Below, piece by piece: positions 1-10,793 of a stretch of 64,000 nt of DNA (position 1 is the first letter of the stretch; each line of letters opens with the position of its first letter). Source of the stretch: Paenibacillus sp. FSL R5-0766 (GTDB lineage Bacteria > Bacillota > Bacilli > Paenibacillales > Paenibacillaceae); assembly GCF_037971845.1 (NCBI RefSeq), contig NZ_CP150227.1, positions 124,001 to 188,000 of the forward strand, read 5' to 3'. The notes under the pieces were generated by a model. The model ran no database searches. It had not been told where the DNA came from and saw only the letters and a program-made list of their open reading frames with translations. The position numbers and the translations under genes were made by a program.

Positions 1-1246
1 CCGTGGAGCAGCTGTAGGTGATGCGCTATGTAACATCCTTGACTACGCAGGATATGATGTAACCCGTGAATACTACATTAATGATGCAGGTAATCAGGTG
101 TTTAATCTGGCTCGTTCCATTGAAGCTCGTTATCTGCAAGAGCTGGGTCAGGATGCTGAGATGCCTGAAGACGGTTATCACGGTGAAGATATTAAAGGAT
201 TCGCCAAGCAGCTTGTTGCTGAAAAGGGTGACGAATTGCTGTCCATGCATCCGGGTGACCGTGCGGCTTATTTCCGTGACTTTGGTCTGGAGAAGGAACT
301 GGACAAGATCAAACGTGACTTGAATCGCTTCCGTGTTAACTTTGACATCTGGTTCAGCGAAACTTCACTGTACGACAACGGAGAAGTGCTGCGAGTGCTT
401 GATGAATTGCGTGACCGCAATGAGATCTATGAGCAAGATGGAGCAACTTGGTTGAAGACGATGCAGTACGGTGACGACAAAGAACGTGTATTGATCAAGA
501 ACGATGGCACGTATACTTACCTGACGCCAGATATTGCTTATCACCGCGACAAATATGCTCGTGGATACGACACGATGATTAACATCTGGGGTGCCGATCA
601 CCATGGATATATTCCACGGATGAAAGCCGCGATGCAAGCACTGGGTAATGACCCTGAGAAACTGGTGGTCTTGATTGCACAGATGGTGAGCTTGTTCCAG
701 AACGGTGAAAAAGTGAAGATGTCCAAGCGTACAGGTAAAGCTGTAACGATGGAAGATCTGATGGATGAAGTCGGCATTGATGCCATCCGTTACTTCTTCA
801 CAATGCGCAGCATGGACTCCCATCTGGACTTTGACATGGACCTTGCGATTTCGACATCCAATGAGAATCCGGTATTCTATGTACAATACGCGCATGCACG
901 TGTATGCAGCGTATACCGTCAGGCTGAAGAACAAGGTATTGAACTGCTGCCACTGGCACAGATTGACCTGTCCAAGCTGACAACAGAGCACGAGTATGAC
1001 CTTCTCCGCAAAATGGGAGAGCTGCCTGAGGAAATCTCGGCAGCAGCAACAGGATATGCGCCTCATCGTATCATCCGTTATGTATACGAGCTGGCATCCC
1101 TGTTCCACAGCTACTACCGTGCAGAACGTGTCATTACGGAAGACGCGCAGCAAACTCAAGCACGTCTGGCACTGATCGGTGCTGTACGTACCGTTATCGC
1201 AACAGCGCTTCGTCTGGTAGGCGTAACCGCTCCTGACAAAATGTAA
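1..1246 (+). CDS. argS: Arginyl-tRNA synthetase, 5'-truncated by the window edge
   Basis: Class I aminoacyl-tRNA synthetase that charges tRNA-Arg with arginine in the cytoplasm. The reading frame is already open at base 2 ([20 protein letters not shown]), so the N-terminus with the HIGH motif lies outside the window. About 414 residues remain of a family usually near 550-560. Visible family features are the YYINDAGNQ stretch, [15 protein letters not shown], the KMSKR-type ATP-binding loop ([12 protein letters not shown]) and the C-terminal DALR anticodon-binding domain that contains [18 protein letters not shown]. The gene ends in PDKM-stop and is followed by a strong hairpin terminator, so it is the last gene of its transcript. 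Identification is secure; only the left part is missing. Confidence 0.97.
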   Translation, partial: RGAAVGDALCNILDYAGYDVTREYYINDAGNQVFNLARSIEARYLQELGQDAEMPEDGYHGEDIKGFAKQLVAEKGDELLSMHPGDRAAYFRDFGLEKELDKIKRDLNRFRVNFDIWFSETSLYDNGEVLRVLDELRDRNEIYEQDGATWLKTMQYGDDKERVLIKNDGTYTYLTPDIAYHRDKYARGYDTMINIWGADHHGYIPRMKAAMQALGNDPEKLVVLIAQMVSLFQNGEKVKMSKRTGKAVTMEDLMDEVGIDAIRYFFTMRSMDSHLDFDMDLAISTSNENPVFYVQYAHARVCSVYRQAEEQGIELLPLAQIDLSKLTTEHEYDLLRKMGELPEEISAAATGYAPHRIIRYVYELASLFHSYYRAERVITEDAQQTQARLALIGAVRTVIATALRLVGVTAPDKM

Positions 1247-1284
1247 ATTCCAGGATCGCGGCCTATCCGCCGCTCTGCCTAAGG

Positions 1285-1344
1285 CAAAAAGTCTCCATGT
1301 CCATGTTGAGTGCCTTCAACGTGGTACATGGAGACTTTTTTTGT
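1285..1344 (+). terminator. Rho-independent terminator after argS
   Basis: A 12-bp perfect stem (AAGTCTCCATGT at 1289-1300 with ACATGGAGACTT at 1326-1337) encloses a 25-nt loop and is followed by a run of T. Confidence 0.9.
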
Positions 1345-1533
1345 TCTGTGCCCTAGCTTAAGAAAACGAAATGCCTGACCCATCCAAGGCACACTAGCCT
1401 GCTCTGACATCACAGTGGGCGTAACCTAGAGTTTCAGCCGCTACGTAATACTTCCTCGTGCGTACTGCCTGGGCCGGGCTACTGCGTTTCGCTAAGCCTC
1501 AATCAAATTCTGCTGACGGCTGACAGAGCTGGC

Positions 1534-2688
1534 TCACTCCCCGCCCTCCTGCATTAGCTTCAGGGCATCAATCTCACCACCACGCACCTTGCTCTTTGCT
1601 GTGGTAGTCTTGCGAGCACGCAAAGGGATCGTAGCACGTTTGACGAGTGTCTTGATTTCACTAGGGGATAACCCCGGATGTTTGGAGAGTAGCAAGGCGA
1701 TAGCGCCACTCACATGGGACGTCGCCATGGATGTGCCGCTCATCTCGTGATGCTTTCCTTGTACCCAGGAGGAGACAATTTTATCACCGGGTGCATAGAC
1801 ATCCACATATGCGCCACGATTGCTGAAGGACGCAATACGTCTGTTTTTGTCGGTTGCCCCAACAGATATGGTCTGGGGATACCGTGCAGGGTAATCAATA
1901 CTGCGGCGTTTGCCGTCATTTCCTGACGAAGCAACAATAACGATTCCAGCATGGTATGCACGATTGACAACGTCAAGAAGCGCCTTGCTGCGTGTTTTCA
2001 TGCCAAAGCTCATATTGATGATATCGACCTTGTTGCGTACACACCAGTCGATGCCAAGTACAATATCGGATACATAAGCCGATCCGTTGTGGTCAAATGC
2101 CTTCACCGGATAGATCAGGGAGCGTGGAGCAACACCAATCATGCCGGCGGTACTGTTGGCAGCAGCGATAGTCCCTGCAATGTGGGTGCCGTGTCCGTTA
2201 TCATCATGAGGAAGCAGGCTGCGGTTTAACAGATTGATTCCGCGTGCCAGGGAATAACGAAGATCAGGATGATGATAATCAGCACCTGTATCAATCACAC
2301 CGATTTTAATCCGGTGTCCGGTAGACACAGACCATACTTTGGGCGCCCGAATCTGCTTCACTCCCCAGGGTATGCCTTGAGCATTGCTTGGTTTGCTGTG
2401 GAGTGCAGTGGCATGAAGGGAGATGGGAACGTCTTCTTCAATCGTAATTTCATCCCCATAGCGGTATAGGTCCTCCGGGCGTTGGACTGGAGCGATAATG
2501 GAACGAGCCAGTCGCGAGGAACGTACAGCCCCAAGGTCGGTGAATTCATTCCGCATTCGGGACAATTCTACGAGACAGGCCTCGTACTGCTGCGGTTTGG
2601 CAAATCGGATCAAATATCGCCCTCCCTGTTCTGGTTCAGGGCGTCGCATTCCGTCAATCAATTGATGCAATAAACCAGTATAGTCCAT
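1534..2688 (-). CDS. S8 family subtilisin-like serine protease without a signal peptide
   Basis: Subtilase of 384 residues. The catalytic triad is readable: Asp133 in VIDTGADYHHPDL, His166 in NGHGTHIAGT, Ser320 in SGTSMATSHVSG, with oxyanion Asn257 in VASSGNDG. Residues 1-105 form a propeptide-like region that contains RYLIRFAKPQQYEACLVEL, similar to an I9-type inhibitor. There is no hydrophobic N-terminal signal, so the sequence does not predict Sec export; an intracellular or non-classically exported enzyme is the simplest reading. The ATG at 2688 is preceded on its strand by AAGGGGGC, a good ribosome binding site. It is one of only two protein genes here on the minus strand and converges with argS. 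The physiological substrate is unknown. Confidence 0.9.
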   Translation of the reverse strand: MDYTGLLHQLIDGMRRPEPEQGGRYLIRFAKPQQYEACLVELSRMRNEFTDLGAVRSSRLARSIIAPVQRPEDLYRYGDEITIEEDVPISLHATALHSKPSNAQGIPWGVKQIRAPKVWSVSTGHRIKIGVIDTGADYHHPDLRYSLARGINLLNRSLLPHDDNGHGTHIAGTIAAANSTAGMIGVAPRSLIYPVKAFDHNGSAYVSDIVLGIDWCVRNKVDIINMSFGMKTRSKALLDVVNRAYHAGIVIVASSGNDGKRRSIDYPARYPQTISVGATDKNRRIASFSNRGAYVDVYAPGDKIVSSWVQGKHHEMSGTSMATSHVSGAIALLLSKHPGLSPSEIKTLVKRATIPLRARKTTTAKSKVRGGEIDALKLMQEGGE

Positions 2689-3150
2689 AATGGGCAGCCC
2701 CCTTCGGGATGAACATGCTGAGGTATTCTATGAATGCGCTCATCCCGCCGCATGGGGAACTTGCCCTTTTTTTACAAAAACACATTCTCTTCGTGTCAAA
2801 ACGGGCGCAGGGACATATGATGGATGGAGAGCTAGAGGGCTCTTGCGGGGAACCTGGTGAGGAGTAATCCTCCAAGGGTATACAGTCAGAAGGCGGAGGG
2901 GACTCCGTCTTTTTTATGATGGAGTTGTCTCTTTGGCAAAGAGGATATTCCTGTGGGTTTTGATGTCACTTCACGTTTAATATGTGGACATATTGTTGCT
3001 GCTCTCCGCATTTGCGTCACATCCGTACATAAAAACTTGCTTTTTAACGCTAAATAGGTTTTACTTAGGTTTGTTAATGGATATGTTATACGTAACAGTC
3101 CAGTTCGTAGGGGTTAAAAAGTGAATTTTGTGTGAGAGGAAGTGTCTGCA
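2689..3150. other. Intergenic region between the divergent subtilase and rpoE
   Basis: About 460 bases without a convincing gene. It holds the upstream region of the minus-strand protease, a short hairpin with a T run on the + strand (2892-2916, stem roughly AAGGCGGAG/CTCCGTCTT with one G-T pair), and the promoter region of rpoE. A TGTTATACG extended -10-like element lies at 3084-3092. No -35 at good spacing was found, so the rpoE promoter is not assigned firmly. Confidence 0.4.
2892..2916 (+). terminator. Possible hairpin terminator upstream of rpoE
   Basis: AAGGCGGAG pairs with CTCCGTCTT across a four-base loop and runs into six T. No + strand gene was found just upstream, so its role is unclear. 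It may stop read-through toward rpoE. Confidence 0.5.
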
Positions 3151-3720
3151 GTGAGTACCTCGCTCAATTTGAAAATTGATAAAGAAAAGGTAAAAGAGAT
3201 CCCTTTGGTGGACCTTGCCTTTATGGTGCTGAAAGCGGCTAATACGCCGTATTACTATCGTGACTTAATGAATGAGGTAGCGAAGCAGCGCGGAATGACT
3301 GATGAAGAAATCAACGAGTTTATCGCCCAGCTATATACCGAGATTAATATCGATGGCCGTTTTGCTTGCGTCGGTACAAGTCTGTGGGGCTTAAAGCGCT
3401 GGTATCCGGTAGCTGGAACAGAAGATTCCATGACGGGTGCGAAGCGTCCGCGTATCATCAACGATGAAGACGATGATCTGGAAGATGAAGACTTCGGTGA
3501 AGAAGAAGACAGCTATAGCAGCGATGAAGGCTTCGACAGCACTGATAAAGACGAAGAAGAAGACGAAGAAGATGAAGACGAAGACGACATCTTTGACGAA
3601 GAAGACAGCGAAGAAGAAGTGCTGGTTGAAGATGATGATCTGGAAGATGAAGACCTCGAAGAAGACGAAGAAGAGTCCGAAAACGAGGATGAATTTGACG
3701 ACGATTCTGATAATCGGTAG
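3151..3720 (+). CDS. rpoE: DNA-directed RNA polymerase delta subunit
   Basis: Firmicute-specific accessory RNA polymerase subunit that raises specificity and recycling. The N-terminal HARE-HTH domain is readable (VDLAFMVLKAANTPYYYRDL through FACVGTSLWGLKRWYPV). It is followed by an almost uninterrupted Asp/Glu tail from about residue 105 to the end, which in this family is disordered and displaces nucleic acid. An in-frame GTG also exists at 3142, but the GAGAGGAAG ribosome binding site (3134-3142) fits the GTG at 3151, giving 189 residues beginning MSTSLNLK. The neighbour is pyrG, as in Bacillus subtilis. The tail is GAA/GAC/GAT rich and strongly purine-skewed. Confidence 0.95.
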   Translation: MSTSLNLKIDKEKVKEIPLVDLAFMVLKAANTPYYYRDLMNEVAKQRGMTDEEINEFIAQLYTEINIDGRFACVGTSLWGLKRWYPVAGTEDSMTGAKRPRIINDEDDDLEDEDFGEEEDSYSSDEGFDSTDKDEEEDEEDEDEDDIFDEEDSEEEVLVEDDDLEDEDLEEDEEESENEDEFDDDSDNR

Positions 3721-3847
3721 TCATTTTTGACGTCTATAATTTACCCGTTTCCCCGGAATAGTCAGCCTTGACAGCAGACGGGGTAACGGGTAAACTATTG
3801 CATGGGCTTATGAATGAGCGACAATATATTTATGTTTTTTATAGAAG

Positions 3848-3877
3848 GTGCCCCGTCCTGCGGGAGTACTTTTTTTT
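3848..3877 (+). terminator. Hairpin plus eight-T run between rpoE and pyrG
   Basis: GTGCCCCG pairs with CGGGAGTAC with a single bulged A, then eight consecutive T at 3870-3877. This fits an intrinsic terminator, either for rpoE or within a pyrG leader. Confidence 0.7.
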
Positions 3878-4032
3878 GTATTTTTAGAGGCATAATTTTG
3901 CAAAATGTTTTCAATTCCACATGCTCCCGGCCAACATTTCGTGGCCCGTTTTTGTATATCAAAAACACGAAATGGAATGAAGGCTACCGGAATGTTTGCA
4001 CCATTTTTTGCTGTAAAACAATGTTTATTTAA

Positions 4033-5778
<1,746 letters not shown>

Positions 5779-5808
5779 TATGGTTATAGTGTTAACGTAA
5801 TAGATATT

Positions 5809-5858
5809 GGGGATGTTCCTGGCAACCATAGCGGCTGCCTGAACATCCCTTTTTTTGC
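5809..5858 (+). terminator. Rho-independent terminator after pyrG
   Basis: GGGATGTTC (5810-5818) pairs with GAACATCCC (5841-5849), followed by eight T. Confidence 0.88.
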
Positions 5859-6004
5859 ATAAAGAGCAGGTGAAAATGCTTTTTGTCATTTTGTGAAGGT
5901 AGCAGGATTTTAATGGAAGAGGTAGAATACTTATCATGACGACTATGGGATAGTTATCCAGATTCGATGATGTGCATGCTTTCCTAATTCTAGGAGGTTA
6001 CAGA

Positions 6005-6391
6005 GTGGAAGATAAAAAAGTTTTGATTGTTGATGACCAGAATGGTATTCGAATCCTGTTAATGGAAGTGTTCAGCAGTGAGGGGTATAACACGTTTCAA
6101 GCACCCAACGGCAAGGTTGCTCTGGAGATTGTGAATAATGACAAGCCTGACTTGGTATTGCTCGATATGAAGATTCCTGGGATGGACGGTCTTGAAATCC
6201 TGAAGCATATTAAAGAGATTGATCCGGGTATCAAGGTGATCATGATGACCGCTTATGGTGAACTGGACATGATTAAGGAAGCAACAGATCTTGGAGCGCT
6301 CATGCACTTTACGAAACCGTTTGATATCGACGAGATGCGAGTGGCTGTGAATATGCAACTTCGCAATGGTACTGCCAATAAATGCAGCTGA
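6005..6391 (+). CDS. spo0F: Sporulation phosphorelay response regulator Spo0F
   Basis: Single-domain receiver of 128 residues that relays phosphate from sporulation kinases to Spo0B in the phosphorelay leading to Spo0A. The acidic pocket ([11 protein letters not shown] near residues 9-19), the phosphoacceptor Asp54 in [11 protein letters not shown], Thr in [11 protein letters not shown] and Lys in [10 protein letters not shown] are all present, and no output domain follows. The match to B. subtilis Spo0F is strong, including the QNGIRILL and PFDIDE segments. The GTG at 6005 has AGGAGG eight bases upstream; the ATG at 5972 lies before that site and is not the start. It lies between pyrG and the aldolase gene, as in Bacillus. 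Confidence 0.96.
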   Translation: MEDKKVLIVDDQNGIRILLMEVFSSEGYNTFQAPNGKVALEIVNNDKPDLVLLDMKIPGMDGLEILKHIKEIDPGIKVIMMTAYGELDMIKEATDLGALMHFTKPFDIDEMRVAVNMQLRNGTANKCS

Positions 6392-6415
6392 ATCCTGTTG
6401 ATACAGGATTTTTTT
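6391..6415 (+). terminator. Rho-independent terminator after spo0F
   Basis: AATCCTGT (6391-6398) pairs with ACAGGATT (6403-6410) across four bases, followed by a seven-T run. It begins on the last base of the spo0F stop codon. Confidence 0.88.
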
Positions 6416-6520
6416 GCGTGTGGAGAACATAGAAGGTGCTTGGTGGGAGAATGGGGTATTTCACTCCTTCATCCGGGGAATATTGGAAATGGGGAAGTTA
6501 TAAAGCGGTGTCTATGAAAA

Positions 6521-6545
6521 CTGTGCTGCAAAGCACAGCATTTTT
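6521..6545 (+). terminator. Short hairpin with T tail before the fba promoter
   Basis: CTGTGCT (6521-6527) pairs with AGCACAG (6532-6538) and reaches a five-T run. It insulates or attenuates transcription just upstream of the fba promoter. Confidence 0.5.
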
Positions 6546-6577
6546 GCAAATGCTTGTTTAGTATTTGACATGGGATG

Positions 6578-6586
6578 TGGTATAAT
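6578..6586 (+). promoter_or_regulatory. Extended -10 promoter of fba
   Basis: TGG followed by TATAAT at 6581-6586 matches an extended -10. A TTGACA at 6565-6570 is only 10 bases upstream and so is not properly spaced as a -35. The start codon lies 66 bases downstream. Confidence 0.6.
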
Positions 6587-6651
6587 AAGCCCGTATGTGA
6601 TTTCGGCTAAAAACCATAGACACAACCCAAACCCCTAGGAGGATTGAAACC

Positions 6652-7506
6652 ATGCCATTAGTATCTATGACAGACATGTTGAACAAAGCACTTGAAGGAA
6701 AATATGCAGTTGGTCAATACAACATCAATAACCTTGAGTGGACTCAAGCGATTCTTGGTGCTGCTGAAGAAGAAAAATCCCCAGTAATCTTGGGTGTATC
6801 CGAAGGCGCAGCACGTCACATTGGTGGCTTCTACACTGTAGTTAAAATGGTAGAAGGACTCATTCACGACATGAAAATCACCGTTCCAGTTGCAATTCAC
6901 CTGGACCACGGTTCAAGCTTCGACAAGTGTAAAGAAGCGATCGATGCTGGATTCACATCCGTTATGATCGACGGTTCCCATCACTCTATCGATGAGAACA
7001 TCGAAATGACTAAAAAAGTTGTTGAATATGCACACGCTAAAGGCGTTTCTGTAGAAGCTGAAGTAGGTACTGTAGGCGGACAAGAAGACGACGTTATCGG
7101 CGGCATCATGTACGCTGACCTGAACGAGTGTATCCGTATCGTTAAAGAAACAGGTATCGATACATTGGCACCAGCTCTTGGTTCCGTACACGGTCCTTAC
7201 CACGGCGAGCCTAACCTGGGCTTCAAAGAAATGGAAGAAGTTCGTGACGCGGTACAAGTTCCACTCGTATTGCACGGTGGTACAGGTATTCCTAAACACG
7301 ACATCGACAAAGCCATTTCTCTGGGTACATCCAAAATCAACGTAAACACAGAGAACCAAATTGCTTTTGCAAGAGTGGTTCGTGAAGTGCTTGCAGCTAA
7401 ACCAGATGCTTACGATCCACGTACATTCATCGTACCAGGCCGTGAAGCAATCAAAGAAACCGTTAAAGGTAAAATCCGCGAGTTTGGTTCTAACAACAAA
7501 GCGTAA
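6652..7506 (+). CDS. fba: Class II fructose-1,6-bisphosphate aldolase
   Basis: Zinc-dependent aldolase that splits fructose 1,6-bisphosphate into dihydroxyacetone phosphate and glyceraldehyde 3-phosphate, and runs in reverse in gluconeogenesis. It has 284 residues, the usual size. Metal and substrate motifs are visible: [47 protein letters not shown] and [15 protein letters not shown] lies nine bases before the ATG. Strong codon bias and the extended -10 promoter fit high expression. It is monocistronic between terminators, in the same order (spo0F-fba-murA) as Bacillus. Confidence 0.97.
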   Translation: MPLVSMTDMLNKALEGKYAVGQYNINNLEWTQAILGAAEEEKSPVILGVSEGAARHIGGFYTVVKMVEGLIHDMKITVPVAIHLDHGSSFDKCKEAIDAGFTSVMIDGSHHSIDENIEMTKKVVEYAHAKGVSVEAEVGTVGGQEDDVIGGIMYADLNECIRIVKETGIDTLAPALGSVHGPYHGEPNLGFKEMEEVRDAVQVPLVLHGGTGIPKHDIDKAISLGTSKINVNTENQIAFARVVREVLAAKPDAYDPRTFIVPGREAIKETVKGKIREFGSNNKA

Positions 7507-7529
7507 TTTATCTTTACCAGTTCCATACT

Positions 7530-7575
7530 GTGAAATGGAAAAACACCGCCTAGCCGGTGTCTTTCCATTTTCACA
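7530..7575 (+). terminator. Long hairpin after fba
   Basis: GTGAAATGGAAA (7530-7541) pairs with TTTCCATTTTCAC (7562-7574) with one bulge, with an inner ACACCG/CGGTGT stem. The T run inside the 3' arm makes it terminator-like. Confidence 0.7.
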
Positions 7576-7653
7576 CCTTATTTCTACATCGGAAGCCAAC
7601 AGCACGTATTGCCGTTCATCGGCTGCAAAACACGTAGGGGGACATTAAGCTTT

Positions 7654-8907
7654 ATGGAAAAATTGATGATTAGTGGCGGACGTCCGTTACAGGGAACTGT
7701 AACTATAAGCGGCGCCAAGAACAGCGCCATTGCGCTTATTCCTGCAGCATTGCTTGCCGAGTCAGAAGTCGTGTTGGACAACCTGCCGCTTTTGAGTGAC
7801 GTGGCGGTTTATGCAGAAATTTTGGAGGAACTCGGAGCACGTGTGACTTGGGAAGGCAGTCAGATGAAGATTGACCCTTCTGACATCAAATCCATTCCTA
7901 TGCCGAATGGTCCCGTGAAGAAGCTTCGCGCTTCGTATTATATGATGGGTGCATTGCTAGGGCGTTTCAAAGAAGCGACCATAGGTTTACCAGGGGGCTG
8001 TAATTTTGAGCCTCGTCCAATTGATCAACATATCAAAGGGTTTGAAGCGCTTGGCGCAACCGTAACAAACGAACATGGCTCCATTCATTTGCATGCCAAA
8101 GAGCTGCGCGGAGCAAAAATCTATCTTGATGTAAGCAGTGTCGGCGCAACCATTAATATCATGCTGGCGGCTACTCGTGCCAAAGGCTCTACAATTATCG
8201 AAAACGCGGCTAAAGAGCCTGAGATTATAGATGTAGCAACACTTCTGAATTCCATGGGTGCCAGTATCAAGGGTGCGGGTACCGAAACGATCCGTATTGA
8301 AGGAGTCTCGGAGCTTAAAGGCTGCCGTCATTCCATCATTCCGGACCGTATCCAAGCAGGTACGTATATGATCGCTGCAGCGGCGACGCGCGGAGATGTT
8401 CTGATTGACAATGTGATTCCCAAACATCTGGAAGCTTTAACGGCAAAGCTGCTGGAAATGGGTGTTGGCATTGAGGAATTGGATGAAAGTATACGTGTCA
8501 TTGGTAAACCAAGCTATAACCACGTTGACGTGAAGGCGCTTGTATATCCTGGTTTCCCAACGGATCTACAGTCACCCATGACCAGTGTTTTAACACAGGC
8601 AACCGGTGTGAGTGTCCTGAGCGACTTTGTATACAGTAATCGGTTCAAGCATGTGCCTGAGTTAGTGCGGATGGGTGCAAAGATTCGAGTAGAAGGACGG
8701 TCAGCGATTATTGAAGGCAGTGCATTAAACGCGGCCAAAGTAAAAGCATCCGATCTTCGCGCTGGAGCAGCGCTGGTGATCGCAGGTCTTACGGTCAGTG
8801 AAGGTGTGACTGAAGTAACAGGGGTCGAATATATCGATCGTGGTTACGATCATCTGGTGACTAATCTGCGCCTGCTCGGTGCAGATGTATGGCGGGAAAC
8901 CGATTAA
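7654..8907 (+). CDS. murA: UDP-N-acetylglucosamine 1-carboxyvinyltransferase (MurA/MurZ)
   Basis: Transfers enolpyruvate from phosphoenolpyruvate to UDP-GlcNAc, the committed step of peptidoglycan synthesis. The 417 residues from the ATG at 7654 match the family ([24 protein letters not shown]). The catalytic and fosfomycin-target Cys is near residue 116 in [15 protein letters not shown]. The start is preceded by TAGGGGG 12 bases upstream; an in-frame ATG at 7609 would add 15 residues and has no clear ribosome binding site. Its position between fba and rho corresponds to murAB/murZ, the second paralogue of Firmicutes. The other copy, expected near the ATP synthase genes, is outside the window. 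Confidence 0.95.
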   Translation: MEKLMISGGRPLQGTVTISGAKNSAIALIPAALLAESEVVLDNLPLLSDVAVYAEILEELGARVTWEGSQMKIDPSDIKSIPMPNGPVKKLRASYYMMGALLGRFKEATIGLPGGCNFEPRPIDQHIKGFEALGATVTNEHGSIHLHAKELRGAKIYLDVSSVGATINIMLAATRAKGSTIIENAAKEPEIIDVATLLNSMGASIKGAGTETIRIEGVSELKGCRHSIIPDRIQAGTYMIAAAATRGDVLIDNVIPKHLEALTAKLLEMGVGIEELDESIRVIGKPSYNHVDVKALVYPGFPTDLQSPMTSVLTQATGVSVLSDFVYSNRFKHVPELVRMGAKIRVEGRSAIIEGSALNAAKVKASDLRAGAALVIAGLTVSEGVTEVTGVEYIDRGYDHLVTNLRLLGADVWRETD

Positions 8908-9006
8908 ACGGGAAGCGTTATGCATAATTTGGTCCTACACATGTTTTTAACTGAACTGCATATCTTTTTGTTGATTGGGTAAACCTGTTTTAATAGAGTT
9001 CTCAGT

Positions 9007-9060
9007 CTCTCCGGCATAAGACGAAATGTTTCTGTTTCCTTTACCGGAGGGTCTTTTTTT
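9007..9060 (+). terminator. Terminator after murA
   Basis: CTCTCCGG pairs with CCGGAGGG (one G-T pair) across a long loop, followed by a run of seven or more T. Confidence 0.7.
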
Positions 9061-9240
9061 GAATTAAACTTCATATGGCTGTAAGAACATCATTTCTCAT
9101 CCCCAACCCCCGGTTTTGTTTGAACTGCGCTCCATAGCCGGTCTATCCGGATTGATCGCCTCAATGCATCGTTCACTCAATAGCGGATCTTGCCGAATGT
9201 TGGCCATCCCACCCGGAAACTTACACTCAAAGACAAGTAT

Positions 9241-9270
9241 TTGCATTATAACGGTTACATTCCGTACAAT
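9241..9270 (+). promoter_or_regulatory. Candidate SigA promoter of rho
   Basis: TTGCAT at 9241-9246 and TACAAT at 9265-9270 are separated by 18 bases. The predicted leader is about 95 bases long. Confidence 0.5.
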
Positions 9271-9370
9271 GGACAGAAGAGATTGTGGCAGACGCCGCTC
9301 TCTATAGCCGGAACATCTAGCGAAACTATCCATTTCACACGGACTCATTAATTGAATAGGTGGTTATTAT

Positions 9371-10696
9371 ATGGATCTACAAATTTCCGATTTGGAAGAA
9401 ATGAAACTAACGGACCTTTACAAACTGGCCAAAAAATATCAGATACCTTACTATGGTACGTTAAAAAAGAAAGAATTAATCTTTGCTATACTACGTGCAC
9501 AAGCTGAACAGAGCGGCCTGATGTTCATGCAAGGCGTACTCGAGATTTTACCTGAAGGTTACGGATTCTTAAGACCGATCAACTACTTGCCAAGTACGGA
9601 AGACATCTACATCTCAGCTTCTCAGATTCGCAAGTTTGACCTAAGAACAGGTGACCTCGTATCAGGTAAGTGTAGAACGCCTAAGGAAAACGAGAGATAC
9701 TTCGGTTTGTTGCAAGTCAACGCTGTAAATGGTGAGAATCCATCGGCGGCTGCAGAGCGACTTCACTTCCCGGCACTAACCCCACTGTATCCGCAGAAAA
9801 AACTGGTTCTCGAAACATCCCCCAACCATTTGTCCACACGAATTATGGATGTGCTCGCCCCGGTAGGATTGGGACAGCGCGGATTGATCGTAGCACCTCC
9901 CAAAGCGGGTAAAACGCTTCTCCTCAAAGAAATTGCCAACAGCATCTCAACTAACAATCCTGAAATTGAACTGTTTGTCCTGTTGATTGACGAACGTCCA
10001 GAGGAAGTAACGGATATGTCGCGTTCGGTAAAAGGGGAAGTTGTGGCTTCAACATTTGATGAACTGCCTGAGAATCATATCAAGGTGGCGGAATTGGTGC
10101 TTGAACGTGCGCTTCGTCTGGTTGAGGCTAAAAAGGATGTTGTTATCCTGCTGGATAGCATTACACGTCTTGCCCGTGCATATAACCTGGTTATTCCACC
10201 ATCCGGTCGTACACTTAGTGGTGGTATTGACCCAGCTGCATTCCATCGTCCGAAACGTTTCTTCGGTTCTGCCCGGAATGTGGAAGAAGGCGGAAGCCTG
10301 ACCATCTTGGCAACGGCATTAATTGATACTGGATCACGTATGGATGATGTCATTTATGAAGAGTTTAAGGGTACAGGTAATATGGAGCTCCATCTGGACC
10401 GTCGTCTGGCAGAGCGCCGCATATTCCCGGCGATCGACATTCGCCGTTCCGGTACACGTCGTGAAGAAGTGTTGCTCAGCAAGGAAGAATTGGATACAAT
10501 CTGGGCGATTCGTAAAAACATGAATGATTCCCATGACTTTGTTGAAGGATTCCTGAAAAAACTTCGTAACAGTAAGACAAATGCAGAGTTTTTGGCGGCT
10601 TTTGATTCGGCTGGTAATAGCCCAACAAGCAATTCCGGGACAACAACAACCCGTCGCTCACCTAGACAGACAGCAACGTCAGGTACATCGACGTAA
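9371..10696 (+). CDS. rho: Transcription termination factor Rho
   Basis: Hexameric RNA-dependent ATPase and helicase that ends transcription. Domain order over 441 residues: N-terminal Rho_N fold ([29 protein letters not shown]), cold-shock-like RNA-binding domain ([15 protein letters not shown]), then the ATPase core with Walker A APPKAGKT at residues 175-182, Walker [18 protein letters not shown]-loop region [12 protein letters not shown] and R-loop region [19 protein letters not shown]. The last 30 or so residues are a Ser/Thr/Arg-rich tail ([18 protein letters not shown]) beyond the usual end of the family. It is followed by the radical SAM gene and rpmE. Confidence 0.97.
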   Translation: MDLQISDLEEMKLTDLYKLAKKYQIPYYGTLKKKELIFAILRAQAEQSGLMFMQGVLEILPEGYGFLRPINYLPSTEDIYISASQIRKFDLRTGDLVSGKCRTPKENERYFGLLQVNAVNGENPSAAAERLHFPALTPLYPQKKLVLETSPNHLSTRIMDVLAPVGLGQRGLIVAPPKAGKTLLLKEIANSISTNNPEIELFVLLIDERPEEVTDMSRSVKGEVVASTFDELPENHIKVAELVLERALRLVEAKKDVVILLDSITRLARAYNLVIPPSGRTLSGGIDPAAFHRPKRFFGSARNVEEGGSLTILATALIDTGSRMDDVIYEEFKGTGNMELHLDRRLAERRIFPAIDIRRSGTRREEVLLSKEELDTIWAIRKNMNDSHDFVEGFLKKLRNSKTNAEFLAAFDSAGNSPTSNSGTTTTRRSPRQTATSGTST

Positions 10697-10793
10697 GTGT
10701 CGTTCGACTAATCACTTTCTTTTTGCAGCATTGCTGTGAATGTTACAATACACTCGTCGTTAGGTTTAACCCATTAGATGTGAGGAGAACATC

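Larger units (their letters stand above)
8908..9370 (+). other. Intergenic region between murA and rho
   Basis: About 460 bases with no supported gene. It contains the murA terminator (9007-9060), a C-rich, G-poor stretch around 9094-9115 and again near 9205-9235, and a candidate rho promoter at 9241-9270. The C-rich segments resemble Rho loading (rut) sites, but they lie upstream of the candidate promoter. They would therefore act on read-through from murA rather than on the short rho leader. Confidence 0.4.

Noticed and set aside
3437..3730. Overlapping Lys/Met-rich and Arg/Leu-rich frames in the rpoE tail
   Set aside because: They are products of the repetitive GAA/GAC codons of the acidic tail read in other frames.
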